A stretch of 51,799 bases of DNA from Antricoccus suffuscus (GCF_003003235.1 NZ_PVUE01000025.1:1-51799); one strand, 5' to 3'. Numbered from the stretch's first letter, positions 1-9,300 are shown. Program-made: numbers and translations. Notes: generated from the sequence alone by a model not told the origin.

Positions 1-958
1 CGGTGCCGTTGCTACCAGCGTTGCCGGTGCCAGCACCATCGCCGCCGCCGTTGCCGTTGCTGCCAGCGTTGCCGGTGCCAGCACCACTACCACCATCGCT
101 GCCGCCGTGACTGCTGTTGCTGGTGCTGTTGGTGTCGAGGAGTCGGTTGACTGCCGTGAGTAACGCGTCGTGCACGCGCTGCCCACCACTGCGGGCGTCC
201 CGCCCGGACGCGTCGGCGGGTCGGGGCGCGGCGAGCGGGTCGAGGACGGCGCGCAGTTTCGCGAGCAGTTCGGCGGTCACCTGACCGGTCACGGCGCCAC
301 TGTGGTGAAAATGCACGGCGCGTTGCCGGGCGCGTTGCTCGTCGCGGGGTTCGTCACCGTCGGGGTCCAACCGGTCGATGATCTCGGCCGCGAGCCGGGT
401 GAGGTCTTTCGGCCCGAGGGTGGTGGCGTGAGTGGTCAGGATGGTTTCTGCCTCGCCGCGGTCCGCGTCGGAGACGTCGGGCCGGTGGGCCAGGTGGTTC
501 AGGCAGGTAGTGATCACGCGGGCTTGGGCCGGGGTGAGGCGTCCGGCGCGTTGCCGCGCCGCGAGGTACTCCCACATCGGTGGCTGCGGCTGGCCGGTGA
601 ACGTGACCCGCGGGCCGAGGCTGGCGGCGGCCTCGACCCGGTGCCGCGCGTCGGTGTGCGTCAGGTGCAGTGTGTCGGCGAGCAGGATCGCGATGGTCCG
701 TTTCGACGCTACCTGCGCGGCACTGGTGTCTTCTAGCGCGCCGATGACCGCGTGGTCCACCGCGGCCAACGCGTTACGGGCTTGTTCGAGGTTAGTGGCG
801 AACTGCATCAACCCGGCCGGTCCGAGCCCGGACAAACTGGCGCGGTCGGCGGTATCGATCAACTCCCGCGCGGCCTCAGTGAACGCGTGCTGGACGGTGG
901 CGAGGCGGTCGGGTGCGGGGAGGTAGGCCACGCTCACGACCAACTCACCTCGTTCCAT
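1..958 (-). CDS. DUF222 / HNH (13E12-type) protein, C-terminus cut by window edge
   Basis: The minus-strand frame is open from an ATG at 958 to the window edge (about 319 codons), so only the N-terminal DUF222 part is present. A Gly/Ser/Asn-rich linker begins near the edge and contains a 34-nt unit repeated every 48 bp (6-39 and 54-87). From about 400 down to 1 it closely matches the gene at the right end, which carries the HNH domain expected here. DUF222-HNH proteins are multicopy in actinobacteria; HNH domains are nuclease-like, but the role of the family is unknown. The ATG has no clear Shine-Dalgarno sequence. A GTG at 937, preceded by GAGGTGA, is an equally good start. Confidence 0.85.
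   Translation of the reverse strand, partial: MERGELVVSVAYLPAPDRLATVQHAFTEAARELIDTADRASLSGLGPAGLMQFATNLEQARNALAAVDHAVIGALEDTSAAQVASKRTIAILLADTLHLTHTDARHRVEAAASLGPRVTFTGQPQPPMWEYLAARQRAGRLTPAQARVITTCLNHLAHRPDVSDADRGEAETILTTHATTLGPKDLTRLAAEIIDRLDPDGDEPRDEQRARQRAVHFHHSGAVTGQVTAELLAKLRAVLDPLAAPRPADASGRDARSGGQRVHDALLTAVNRLLDTNSTSNSSHGGSDGGSGAGTGNAGSNGNGGGDGAGTGNAGSNGT
6..87. repeat. 48-bp-period repeat in the DUF222 linker
   Basis: A 34-nt unit at 6-39 recurs at 54-87 with one visible difference. It recurs again in the right-hand paralogue at about 51458-51491. The period is 48 bp, or 16 codons, so copy number can change without shifting the frame. It encodes Gly/Ser/Asn/Thr-rich linker. Confidence 0.7.
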
Positions 959-993
959 TCGCCAGTCACTTCATTCACTAGCACGTACGTTCG

Positions 994-1023
994 ATTCTAC
1001 TCCGAGGTATCGACGCTTGTCTA
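994..1023 (-). promoter_or_regulatory. Sigma-70-like promoter of the left DUF222 gene
   Basis: On the minus strand a -35 element TAGACA (1023-1018) is followed after 18 nt by a -10 element TAGAAT (999-994). Each differs from the E. coli consensus at one base. The predicted transcript would begin near 987, leaving about 30 nt before the ATG at 958. Confidence 0.6.
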
Positions 1024-1074
1024 GAGGTCAGACTCTATTTTTCGCACGATCACCCAAACGGCGCTATCGGCCCC

Positions 1075-2385
1075 TCAGAACTGTGCGCGGTCGGCCGCGC
1101 GACGACCGGCGTCCCAGCCACGCGGATTGACTGAGTAGGTCCCGCTCTTGCCCAGCCGCGGAAACAGCCGATCAAACTCGCTCTCGACAGCTTCGGCCTG
1201 CCGCGCGAACATCGGCACCAAATCGCGGCCGTGCGCTTTGGCTTCCGCCGCGGTGGCCTGCGCGTCCGCTTCGACGAGCCGTTCCCCTATTCGGACCGCG
1301 TAGGCCAACAGGAACGACTTACGGAACGATGACGACCGATCGTGTCCACCCGATTGCGACCCGCCCTCCTCGAGCATCGCGTGGGTCGCCTGGACCAGCA
1401 ACGACGTAAAGAGCATTTCGACTTGGCGTACGTCGACCGGCGTACCGACAACCGTCGCGATCGCGAGCTCTTTGGACCAGACAACGCGGACCCGGTTGGC
1501 CTCGCCGATGTGGTGCAGAAGCTGCACTTTGGCCGAGGCATAGGGAGCGACGATGTGGATCCGGGTGGACTGAATTGCTATCTTCTCGTTCTCGCCCTGC
1601 AGCAGCGCCTCGTCGATAGAGTGACGCGTCATCAGATCCTGCGCCTTCGCCGTGAGCGCTTCGGCCTCGGCGGCGTACGGCGTCGCCTCGGCCTTGGCGA
1701 GAAGGTTGCGGATACGGCCGAGGATCTTCGCGTTGTGAGCGCCGGTCGTCTGCCGTTCGCCATTCTGCCGATGCCGGCGACTCCACTTCGACGGCGGCGG
1801 GAGGAGCTTGGGCATGTCTGGTTGGTAGCACAGGATGCCGATCAGCCTCAGCACGTCCAGCCAGGCGTCGCGTAGCGTCCGGCCCGCCTCCGATTGCATG
1901 TCGATCGCGGACCAGGGTTTCGTTGTAAGGGGCTCGGGCCCTTCCTGGTCTTCCACCTCGATCTCGAACAGCCCGACCTCGGGCTCGGGAGCCGGAGCGA
2001 TCGCCTCGACGTCCTCGTCGAGTTGAAAGAGTTCATCCAACTGGTCGAGCCAGCCATCCGGAGCGCGGAGCGCCGCCGACGAGCGACGCGCCTCCTCGCT
2101 TACCGCCGCAAGTGCGAGCGGCTCAAGTCGTGGCGCCTGGCGTCGTACCGCATGGATCGAGTCGAGCGGCTGCCAACCGACCTCCCACAGTTGTTGCAGT
2201 GCTTGCATCAACACGTCGGTCGCGAGCTCGGTCGGTCCTGAGACACCCTTTGACCTGGCCGCCGCGGCTTCGGCAACCAGGTCATCAACGAGGCCGCTGT
2301 GCTGGCGCCCGCGTTTGATCGCCAGCACCAAGCCGATCTCAATCATTCGTTGTTCTAGGGGATCCATTTGCGCGCGCTCAAACAA
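1075..2385 (-). CDS. DUF2786 domain-containing protein
   Basis: 436 aa and apparently cytoplasmic, with no signal peptide or membrane segment. The recognisable part is a DUF2786 segment around residues 218-258 (RIRNLLAKAEATPY, then EAEALTAKAQDLMTRHSI). A longer conserved-looking C-terminal region follows and ends in an Arg-rich tail. The function of this family is unknown. The start is taken as TTG at 2385 because AAGGAG lies 9 nt upstream; an in-frame ATG at 2367 is the alternative. The N-terminal 200 residues are acidic and not recognised. It stands alone, with no obvious operon partner. Confidence 0.8.
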   Translation of the reverse strand: MFERAQMDPLEQRMIEIGLVLAIKRGRQHSGLVDDLVAEAAAARSKGVSGPTELATDVLMQALQQLWEVGWQPLDSIHAVRRQAPRLEPLALAAVSEEARRSSAALRAPDGWLDQLDELFQLDEDVEAIAPAPEPEVGLFEIEVEDQEGPEPLTTKPWSAIDMQSEAGRTLRDAWLDVLRLIGILCYQPDMPKLLPPPSKWSRRHRQNGERQTTGAHNAKILGRIRNLLAKAEATPYAAEAEALTAKAQDLMTRHSIDEALLQGENEKIAIQSTRIHIVAPYASAKVQLLHHIGEANRVRVVWSKELAIATVVGTPVDVRQVEMLFTSLLVQATHAMLEEGGSQSGGHDRSSSFRKSFLLAYAVRIGERLVEADAQATAAEAKAHGRDLVPMFARQAEAVESEFDRLFPRLGKSGTYSVNPRGWDAGRRAADRAQF

Positions 2386-2600
2386 AATTCCTCACTCCTT
2401 CGCGGTCTCAACCTAGCGAAGCAGAAGCGTCCGACACGTGCCTGCGTTGTCCACAACCAAAGTCGGAGGATCTGGGCTGAGCGGTTCCTCCGGAGGTCAG
2501 GTCTTGGAAACGTCGAACGAGGATCAGTGTGACACGCTTCGATGAGTCTCGGACGCAATCAGCAGCGATCGTTTCCTGCTGACAGCAAGGCCATAGCCGT

Positions 2601-3359
2601 CTAGACCGTGTCCCATAAGAGCTTTGCGGCGAGCGCGAACCCGAGGATCGCGATGACGATTCGGGTCGGACGCTCGGGGAGCCGACGCATGATCTTCGGG
2701 CCGATGAAGCTTCCGACTACGCCGCCGATCGCGACCGCGAGAGCGGCGAGCCAGTGCACGTGGTTGAAGATCGCGAACCCGACGGCCGCGGTCAAGTTCG
2801 CAATCCCGAGCAGCACGTTCTTCTCGGCGTTAACCCGCGGCAGACTCTCCCGGCTCGACATGCTGAGCATCGCGAGGACCAAAACCCCTGCGCCAGCGCC
2901 AAAATAGCCGCCGTACATCGCGGCGAGCAGGACCACGATCAGGAAAACCGGACCGGTCCGGCGTAGGTGGTTACCGTCGACCTGGCGCTTCAGGATGTAC
3001 GGACGGGCGAGGAGTACGCCGCTTGCCCCGGCAACCAGCCACGGGACGATGAAAGCGAAGACCGTGCCGGGCAACGCAAGCAGCAGTACCGCGCCTGCGG
3101 CACCGCCGACGAGCATCAACGCAGCCAGCGGCAGCAGTGAGCGAGCCTTTCCGCGCAACTCGGGTCGAGAACCCAGTACGGCACCGACGGTGTTAGCAGT
3201 CAGGGCAACGGTATTGGTGATGTTCGCCTGCACAGGAGGGATTCCCACCAATAGCAGCGCGGGGTAACTCGCTAGTGACGCCAGCCCGGCGATCGACCCG
3301 GCCAAACCGGCGCCGAAGCCGGCAAGGACGAGAAACCCGAACTGGGCAGTGGAGAGCAC
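2601..3359 (-). CDS. TauE/SafE (TSUP) family membrane permease
   Basis: 252 aa with about seven or eight hydrophobic segments and the Gly-rich N-terminal helix typical of the TauE/SafE family (GFGAGLAGSIAGLASLASYPALL). The family includes exporters of sulfite, sulfoacetate and related anions, but many members are uncharacterised. It is the last gene of the minus-strand catabolic cluster, and its GTG start lies 15 nt after the SDR stop, suggesting translational coupling. In this context it could export an inorganic or organic anion released by the pathway, such as sulfite. That is inference from family and position only. Confidence 0.85.
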   Translation of the reverse strand: MLSTAQFGFLVLAGFGAGLAGSIAGLASLASYPALLLVGIPPVQANITNTVALTANTVGAVLGSRPELRGKARSLLPLAALMLVGGAAGAVLLLALPGTVFAFIVPWLVAGASGVLLARPYILKRQVDGNHLRRTGPVFLIVVLLAAMYGGYFGAGAGVLVLAMLSMSSRESLPRVNAEKNVLLGIANLTAAVGFAIFNHVHWLAALAVAIGGVVGSFIGPKIMRRLPERPTRIVIAILGFALAAKLLWDTV

Positions 3360-3374
3360 GGAATGAAACTACCG

Positions 3375-4109
3375 TCAGTAGCTCATCGACATTCCACCGT
3401 CTACCGCAATCGTCTGACCCGTCACGTAGGTGTTGAGAGCCGACCCGAGTAGCAGCGTTAGCGGTACAACCTCTTTTGCATCACCGAATCGTCCGAGCGG
3501 GATCCGGTCTGCGGCGAACGCCCGCCGAGCCTGCTCATCCGGAAATGCGCGATCCAACTGCCCGCTGCGGATACGGCCCGGCGCGATGCAGTTGGTCAAT
3601 ATGTCGTATCCGGCAAGTTCGCGGCTCAGCGTCTTCGCGAGCACCGTCACGCCCGCCTTGCAAACATTCGACACGACGTGATCAGCGCGCGGTTCCGCCG
3701 CGGAGACCGCGCCGAATATCACGATGCGTCCTGACCGGACCTTCAATGGATCCGCGGCAGCGCGGCACAGTCGCATCACGGCCATCAGGTTTGTCTGCAG
3801 CGCCATTTCCCAGTCATCGTCCGAAGCAGACTCAATCGTTCCTGATACGGCACCGCCTGCGGCTGCGATGACCGTATCGATGCCTCCCATCGATGCGGCC
3901 GCGGACTCGACGAGCCGCTCCGGCGCGCCATCTGTGCTCAGGTCGACGTACGACGACCCCTTGCATCCTTCCGGCATAGCCTTCTGCTGATTGCGCCCAG
4001 CGCCGAAAACCACCGCACCTTCGTCGATGTAGCCCTCAGCGATGGCTTTACCCAGCCCGTCCGTGGCACCTGTCACCAGTACCCGCCGCCCTGTTAGCCC
4101 AAGGTCCAT
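3375..4109 (-). CDS. SDR-fold protein lacking the catalytic Ser and Tyr
   Basis: 244 aa with a Rossmann fold. The nucleotide-binding motif TGATDGLG is at residues 13-20, an AAAGG motif follows beta-4 at 82-86, the conserved Asn is N107, and PGRI/VDGG elements lie near the C-terminus. Aligned without gaps to E. coli FabG from GRI to YxxxK, the catalytic Ser becomes Ala134 and the catalytic Tyr becomes Ser147, while Lys151 is kept (SNVCK instead of YxxxK). The fold and cofactor site look intact, so this is probably not a decayed gene. It may catalyse something other than classical Tyr-dependent ketoreduction, or use another acid. It lies between the crotonase and the TauE-type permease in a probable operon. 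Confidence 0.85.
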   Translation of the reverse strand: MDLGLTGRRVLVTGATDGLGKAIAEGYIDEGAVVFGAGRNQQKAMPEGCKGSSYVDLSTDGAPERLVESAAASMGGIDTVIAAAGGAVSGTIESASDDDWEMALQTNLMAVMRLCRAAADPLKVRSGRIVIFGAVSAAEPRADHVVSNVCKAGVTVLAKTLSRELAGYDILTNCIAPGRIRSGQLDRAFPDEQARRAFAADRIPLGRFGDAKEVVPLTLLLGSALNTYVTGQTIAVDGGMSMSY

Positions 4110-4157
4110 TTTGAGTCTCCTCGTCGAGTTTTCTTGATATCTCGAGCGCAGTACGCC

Positions 4158-4961
4158 CTATCGTCGTTCGTATATGGCGGGACGCTTTTCGATGAATGAA
4201 CGGAGCGCCTCTGCGTGGTCGCGGGTCTGCGCCATCTCAAGGAACTTCTCCCGTTGTAGCGTGGCCGCCTCCTTGGCAGTCAGGTCGAAGGCACTCGTCG
4301 CGCAGGCCTTTGTGTTCTCCACCGACAGCGGCGCGCGCGATGCGATCTGCTCAGCGAGATCGAGTGCTGCGGGCACCAACGCGTCCGGTTCGTGCAGGGA
4401 ACTGACAAGTCCGAAGTGATCGGCCTTCGCCGCGTCGTACATCTTGCCGCTGAGCAGCATCTCCTTTGCGCGGCCCATACCAATGACTCGAGGAAGCCGC
4501 CACCAACTCAGTATGAGCCCGACGTTGACACCGGCGCAGACGAACCGCGCATTGGTGGACGCTATCCGGATGTCGCAACACAGTGCGAGTTCGAGCCCGC
4601 CACCGAGGGTAAAGCCGTTGATCGCCGCGATTACAGGCACTCGCGATTGCTCGATCCTGGTCATGATCGCGCCCAAGCTGGTCGGCGCATCGACGTACGC
4701 GCTGAGGTCGTCGAGCGAGGTGACCTGTTCTTGTTCTTTCAAGTTTGCCCCGGAACACCACGACTTGTCCGTGCCTGTGAGTACGACGCAACGTAAATCC
4801 GTATCGGCCTCGACCTCGTCCAGTACCCGGAGAAACGCACGGTTCTCCTCCTTGCCTAGCTGATTGCGAGGCGGGCTGTCGATGACAATCATTGCCACGC
4901 CGGCGCGCGGCCGCTCGAGTCGGATGGCCGTCGTGTCGGCGATATTGTCGTGTGCAGTCAT
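4158..4961 (-). CDS. Crotonase (enoyl-CoA hydratase/isomerase) family protein
   Basis: 267 aa. CoA-binding and oxyanion-hole motifs are CSGANLKE (69-76) and NGFTLGGGLELAL (115-127). The glutamate corresponding to rat hydratase Glu144 is kept (E124). The second catalytic glutamate (Glu164 in rat) falls in FVCAGVNVGL and is Gly144; the usual Pro-Gly-Ala-Gly-Gly loop is replaced by LSWWRLPR. Classical hydration needs both glutamates, so this enzyme may be an isomerase, hydrolase, decarboxylase or other crotonase. It follows the CoA-transferase by about 47 nt, which suggests it acts on the CoA thioester formed there. Confidence 0.88.
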   Translation of the reverse strand: MTAHDNIADTTAIRLERPRAGVAMIVIDSPPRNQLGKEENRAFLRVLDEVEADTDLRCVVLTGTDKSWCSGANLKEQEQVTSLDDLSAYVDAPTSLGAIMTRIEQSRVPVIAAINGFTLGGGLELALCCDIRIASTNARFVCAGVNVGLILSWWRLPRVIGMGRAKEMLLSGKMYDAAKADHFGLVSSLHEPDALVPAALDLAEQIASRAPLSVENTKACATSAFDLTAKEAATLQREKFLEMAQTRDHAEALRSFIEKRPAIYERR

Positions 4962-5008
4962 GTTTGCCTCCCGGCGCTTAAGTGGTTGATAACTCGATTC
5001 ATCAAGAG

Positions 5009-6232
5009 TTACGGCGCACTAGCTTTGTTTCGTTTGTGGAGTGATTCCGGCGTAAAGACACTTCCCTGCTTTACCAAGCGATCGATTTCGTCGCTCGACA
5101 TCCCGACCTCTCCAAGAACTTCTACGGTGTGCTGTCCATGTAGCGGTGCCGCGAATCGAATCGATCCTGGCGTGTCGCTAAGCTTCGCGGGTATTCCCAG
5201 CGCCGGGATGCTCCCCTCGATCGGATGCTCGACGTACTGAACGAGCTTGCGAGCAAGCACTTGCTCATTCGACAACGACTGGCGATAGTCGAGGATGGGG
5301 CTCGCAGGTATGTCGGCGACCAGGAATGTGTCGATCCACTCGTCGACAGTGCGATCGCTAAGCGCCTGTTCTATTTCAACGATCAGCGCAGGCAAATTCT
5401 CCATACGGTTTTGGTTCGTGGCGAATCGGTCGTCATCGAAAAGCGCAGGTCGTGAAATCACCTGGCAGAATGCCGCCCAGAACTTCGCGTTGTTGACGGC
5501 TATGGCCAGGTAACCGTCTTTCGCCTTGACAGCTTGGTAGGGCGCAGTCGCACGATGGGCGCTGCCCAAGGCCTCCGGGACATGATCTGTCGCCCAGAGC
5601 TCCGCGCTTTCCCATACAGACAGCGAAATCGCGGCGTCGAGCAATGAAGTCTCGACATATTGTCCACGTCTGGTTCGAGTGCGAGCGATGATCGCCGTCA
5701 GGATGGCCTGCGAGCAGACCAGACCCGCGGTCAGGTCGCCAATCGGCAGCCCAGCCTTGGCAGGGGGTCCATCCGGCGAACCAGTCACGCTCATGATTCC
5801 GGAGAGTGCCTGTGCGAGTAGGTCATAGCCGGGGCGCTGTGCGTAGGGCCCGTCCTGGCCAAATCCAGAGATGCTCGCGTAAATCAGCTCCGGGTTGACG
5901 TGTGCAAGCGTCGGCCAGTCGATCCCCAGTTTCGCGGTGACTCCAGGGCGGAAGTTCTCGACGAACACATCCGCCTGCGCCACAAGCTCCAACAGCGCCG
6001 CACGCCCGTCGTGATCTTTGAGATCCACTACAAAGCTTCGCTTATTACGGTTGACCGCCAGAAAACCGGCGCCGTCGCTGCCCTTCATCGGATATCCCAT
6101 CGCCCGCGGGGCCGTACTGGGTTGCTCGATCTTGATGACATCCGCGCCCATGTCCGCCAGCATCATCGTGCAGTACGGTCCGGCGATCACCTGAGTCATA
6201 TCAAGGATCGTCAAATGGTCGAGTGCTTGCAC
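5009..6232 (-). CDS. CaiB/BaiF-type (family III) CoA-transferase
   Basis: 407 aa, full length for family III CoA-transferases. The N-terminus (DMTQVIAGPYCTMMLADMGADVIKIE) and the segments RNKRSF, ENFRPG and GPYAQRPGYDLLAQALSG are typical. Asp137 in the GYD motif matches the aspartate that forms the covalent intermediates. Such enzymes move CoA from an acyl-CoA donor to a carboxylic acid (formate/oxalate, carnitine, benzylsuccinate and others). It sits between an ABC importer and a crotonase, so it most likely activates the imported acid. The substrate cannot be told from sequence. Confidence 0.9.
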   Translation of the reverse strand: MQALDHLTILDMTQVIAGPYCTMMLADMGADVIKIEQPSTAPRAMGYPMKGSDGAGFLAVNRNKRSFVVDLKDHDGRAALLELVAQADVFVENFRPGVTAKLGIDWPTLAHVNPELIYASISGFGQDGPYAQRPGYDLLAQALSGIMSVTGSPDGPPAKAGLPIGDLTAGLVCSQAILTAIIARTRTRRGQYVETSLLDAAISLSVWESAELWATDHVPEALGSAHRATAPYQAVKAKDGYLAIAVNNAKFWAAFCQVISRPALFDDDRFATNQNRMENLPALIVEIEQALSDRTVDEWIDTFLVADIPASPILDYRQSLSNEQVLARKLVQYVEHPIEGSIPALGIPAKLSDTPGSIRFAAPLHGQHTVEVLGEVGMSSDEIDRLVKQGSVFTPESLHKRNKASAP

Positions 6233-6328
6233 AGAGGATTCGCTCCAATAGTTGGCGGCGCTTGAGAGCGCCGATGGGGATGAGCTTGGTGTCCACGCGT
6301 CGATCGGCTGACACCTTGTTGAGATCGC

Positions 6329-7432
6329 CTACGCGCTGACGAGCTCACTCGAGGCCTCAACGGTTTCCGACACCCGCTCGACAGCTACCGCGCCATTGAG
6401 CCTACAAATGACGCTGTCGCCATTTTGTACACCGACATACGGGCTAATATCGGCCAGCAGCGGGGTTTCAAACCCGTTCAACCGGATCCGCACCTCTTTG
6501 GACTCACCGAGAAAGACGACATCCTCCACGACACCTTCGAAATCGGCATCAGAAGTAGAACCATCATCGACAATGCTGACGCCTATCGGCCGCACAACGG
6601 CCCACGCATCCGAACCGGTGGGCAGGTCGGAAACGCTTGCGCATTGGATGCGTTTCGACCCGGTCTCGAGCACACCGTCACCGACAACTGTCGCCGGGAG
6701 CATGTTCGCTCGCCCGATGAAGCCCGCGACGAACTCGTTCGCCGGTCGCAGGTACAGGTCGGCCGGCGTGCCCACCTGCTGAATTACGCCTTGGTCCATG
6801 ACCACGATCCGGTCAGCTAAGGCCATCGCCTCACTTTGATCATGAGTCACGTATACCGCGCTAAAACGAAGCGCTGCATGCAATTCGTGCAGCTGCTGAC
6901 GCATCTCTTCACGTAGCTTCGCGTCGAGGTTCGACAGTGGCTCGTCCATGAGAAGAAGCGTTGGATCCACTGACAGTGCTCTGGCCAGCGCAACTCGCTG
7001 TTGCTGTCCGCCTGAGAGTTCTCCAGGATAGCGATCGGCAAGGTGGTCGAGCTTGACCCGCGCCAAGGACTCCTCGATCCGCGTCTGCATGGTCCGCTTC
7101 GGCATTTTGCGAAGCTTCAACCCATAGCTGAGATTTTTAGCCACTGTCATATGCGGCCACACCGCGTAACTTTGAAACATCATCGCCATGTTGCGTCGCT
7201 CCGGAGGGACGACGCGTCGGGACGAGGAGATCACCTTGTCCTTCAAGAGGATTTCCCCGGACGAGGGATGCTCGAACCCGGCGATCATTCGCAGTGTGGT
7301 GGTCTTTCCGCATCCGGACGGGCCCAGCAGCACAATGAACTCGCCGTCCTCGATCTCAAGCCGAAAATCCTCCACCGCCGTTGCGTCGCCGAACTTCTTA
7401 CCGAGCCCTCGCAGTTCGAGTACCGAACCCAT
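6329..7432 (-). CDS. ABC importer ATPase (PotA/FbpC-like)
   Basis: 367 aa. Walker A GPSGCGKTT is at 37-45, the Q-loop lies around MMFQSYAVWPHM, the signature LSGGQQQR is near 139, Walker B is LLLMDEP, and the switch histidine lies in VTHDQSEAM. A C-terminal TOBE-like regulatory domain covers roughly 285-360. Its start is immediately after the permease stop (1 nt gap), so the two are translationally coupled. It powers the permease for uptake of the ligand carried by the lipoprotein encoded at 9301-10374. Confidence 0.93.
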   Translation of the reverse strand: MGSVLELRGLGKKFGDATAVEDFRLEIEDGEFIVLLGPSGCGKTTTLRMIAGFEHPSSGEILLKDKVISSSRRVVPPERRNMAMMFQSYAVWPHMTVAKNLSYGLKLRKMPKRTMQTRIEESLARVKLDHLADRYPGELSGGQQQRVALARALSVDPTLLLMDEPLSNLDAKLREEMRQQLHELHAALRFSAVYVTHDQSEAMALADRIVVMDQGVIQQVGTPADLYLRPANEFVAGFIGRANMLPATVVGDGVLETGSKRIQCASVSDLPTGSDAWAVVRPIGVSIVDDGSTSDADFEGVVEDVVFLGESKEVRIRLNGFETPLLADISPYVGVQNGDSVICRLNGAVAVERVSETVEASSELVSA

Positions 7433-7433
7433 A

Positions 7434-9206
7434 TCATTTGCTCCTCTTGCCTAGAAACCGATCACTGGCCAGGATCCGGCCCACAATTACGGCGATCATC
7501 GTGATGCCAACCATTACTACTCCGAGCGCCGCGATTCGTCCGTACAAGGCCTGTTCATAGAGGTTGGTCACGAGCGTCGGCATCACCTGCGTGTCGATAC
7601 CCACCAGCAGCATCGCGGCACTGATCTCGTGAGTGGAAAGGACGAAGGTAAAAATCCACGCCGAGACCATCGCCCCGCCGGCGAGCGGCACCGTAATACG
7701 TGCCATCGTCTTGACCAGCCCAGCGCCGCCAATCCGAGACGCCTGCTCAAGCTCAGGGTTAATCTGCGCAATCGCAGGCTGTATGTTCTGAAACGCGATT
7801 GGCATGAACCTGACCCAGAACGCGACGATCAGAATGACGCCCGTGCCATAGATCAGGATTGGTGGGCGGGAGTACGCCGCGAGCATTCCGATCGCAAGAA
7901 TCATGCCCGGCACTACTAGCGGCGTCGTCGTGAGGAACGCGAGGACACGGTTCACCAGATTGTTTCGTCGTTCCGACAGATACGCCACGACAAAACCGAC
8001 GATCATGCAGAGCGTCCCCGTCCAAAGTGCGAACTCCAGGGAGTTTCCGATCGCTTGCGCACCGTTGTTGAATACCCAGTTGAAATTGTCGAAGTTCAGA
8101 TCGAGACCGAGCCGGGTCCAGTTTCGCAATAGCGCCATATATACGAGCGTGCCGGCGGGCAGCAACACCGCAATCACAAAGAATCCCCATGACAATACGG
8201 CGGCAGGCCATTTCCACGCGCCGAGCTTTACTTTGTACGGCGCACCGCCTCGACCGCCCACCGTGACATAGCTGCGGCGCCCCATGATCCGTTTCCGAAG
8301 CCAGATCAACAGCGCCGCGAAAATGACGAGCGGAAGTGCGTACGCTGCTGCGAGTTCGGGGCGTTGCGGGAACGCGAAGAACGAGAACAGTTGGGTCGTG
8401 ATCACCTGCTGTCCGGCAGGAACAGCGATCAGCGCGGGCGCTCCGTAGAGCGCGATGGTCTGCAGAAAGGTCACGATCATCGAACTGAGGATCGCTGGTA
8501 ACACTAGCGGCAGCACAATCGTTATTGTCCTTCGCAGTCGGCCAGCACCCATGATCGCCGCGGCTTCCTCAACCTCTCCACCGACATTGTCCAAGCTGGA
8601 CACAGTGAATATGAACGTATACGAAAACAAGCTGAACGAGATCAGCAGCGCGAGGAACGTCATCGAGAAGACGTTGAACGGCTTGACACCGAACAGCGAA
8701 TCGGTCAGCTTATTGAGCATCCCCGAGTTTGGGCTGGCCAACAGGACCCAAGCGACCGCCGTAATCAGGGACGGAAGCACAAAGGAGATATAGACGGCCG
8801 AACGCATCAGCTTCGCGCCAGGCAGGTCTGTGCGAGCAACCAGCCATGCGAGCGGCACGCCGATTACGACGCACAAGATCATGACCGTTCCGCTGAGCCG
8901 GATTGAGTTCCAGACCGGCCTTAGGAACTCCGGGGCGCTGAAGGCGTCCACGAAGTTGCTGAACGTGAAGCCATCCCCCTTGGGATCACTGATGCTGTCG
9001 AAGAAGATCCAGGCGAGTGGTAATACCACCACCAGCAACAGCACGACCAACGTCACGAACGACGGAATGCCCCACTTGACACGCTCACTGATCATGGGGC
9101 GCCTGGTTCGGACCTCACCCGGCCGGCCCGGAGACGGTGGCGCGCCGACCGCTCCCGGATGCGCGCCCGCCACTATGTGTACCGGCGACTCCTGTCCTAC
9201 AGACAT
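7434..9206 (-). CDS. ABC importer permease, fused two-domain (FbpB-like)
   Basis: About 590 aa with two homologous halves of about six membrane helices each, as in iron(III)- and thiamine-type permeases. Both EAA loops are visible: EEAAAIMGAGRLRRTI in the first half and ELEQASRIGGAGLVKTM in the second. A cytoplasmic N-terminal tail of about 45 residues is rich in Pro and Gly. I chose the ATG at 9206 because GAGGAG lies 8 nt upstream; an in-frame GTG at 9215 would overlap that ribosome site. It belongs to the same operon as the ATPase and the binding protein. Confidence 0.92.
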   Translation of the reverse strand: MSVGQESPVHIVAGAHPGAVGAPPSPGRPGEVRTRRPMISERVKWGIPSFVTLVVLLLVVVLPLAWIFFDSISDPKGDGFTFSNFVDAFSAPEFLRPVWNSIRLSGTVMILCVVIGVPLAWLVARTDLPGAKLMRSAVYISFVLPSLITAVAWVLLASPNSGMLNKLTDSLFGVKPFNVFSMTFLALLISFSLFSYTFIFTVSSLDNVGGEVEEAAAIMGAGRLRRTITIVLPLVLPAILSSMIVTFLQTIALYGAPALIAVPAGQQVITTQLFSFFAFPQRPELAAAYALPLVIFAALLIWLRKRIMGRRSYVTVGGRGGAPYKVKLGAWKWPAAVLSWGFFVIAVLLPAGTLVYMALLRNWTRLGLDLNFDNFNWVFNNGAQAIGNSLEFALWTGTLCMIVGFVVAYLSERRNNLVNRVLAFLTTTPLVVPGMILAIGMLAAYSRPPILIYGTGVILIVAFWVRFMPIAFQNIQPAIAQINPELEQASRIGGAGLVKTMARITVPLAGGAMVSAWIFTFVLSTHEISAAMLLVGIDTQVMPTLVTNLYEQALYGRIAALGVVMVGITMIAVIVGRILASDRFLGKRSK

Positions 9207-9300
9207 ACGCGACACTCCTCATCGGTGTACGGCATCGGTACGCCGGCCCGAACACACATGGGCGACATGCGTATCAGCATCGTGGCCCAAGTGGCCACGC

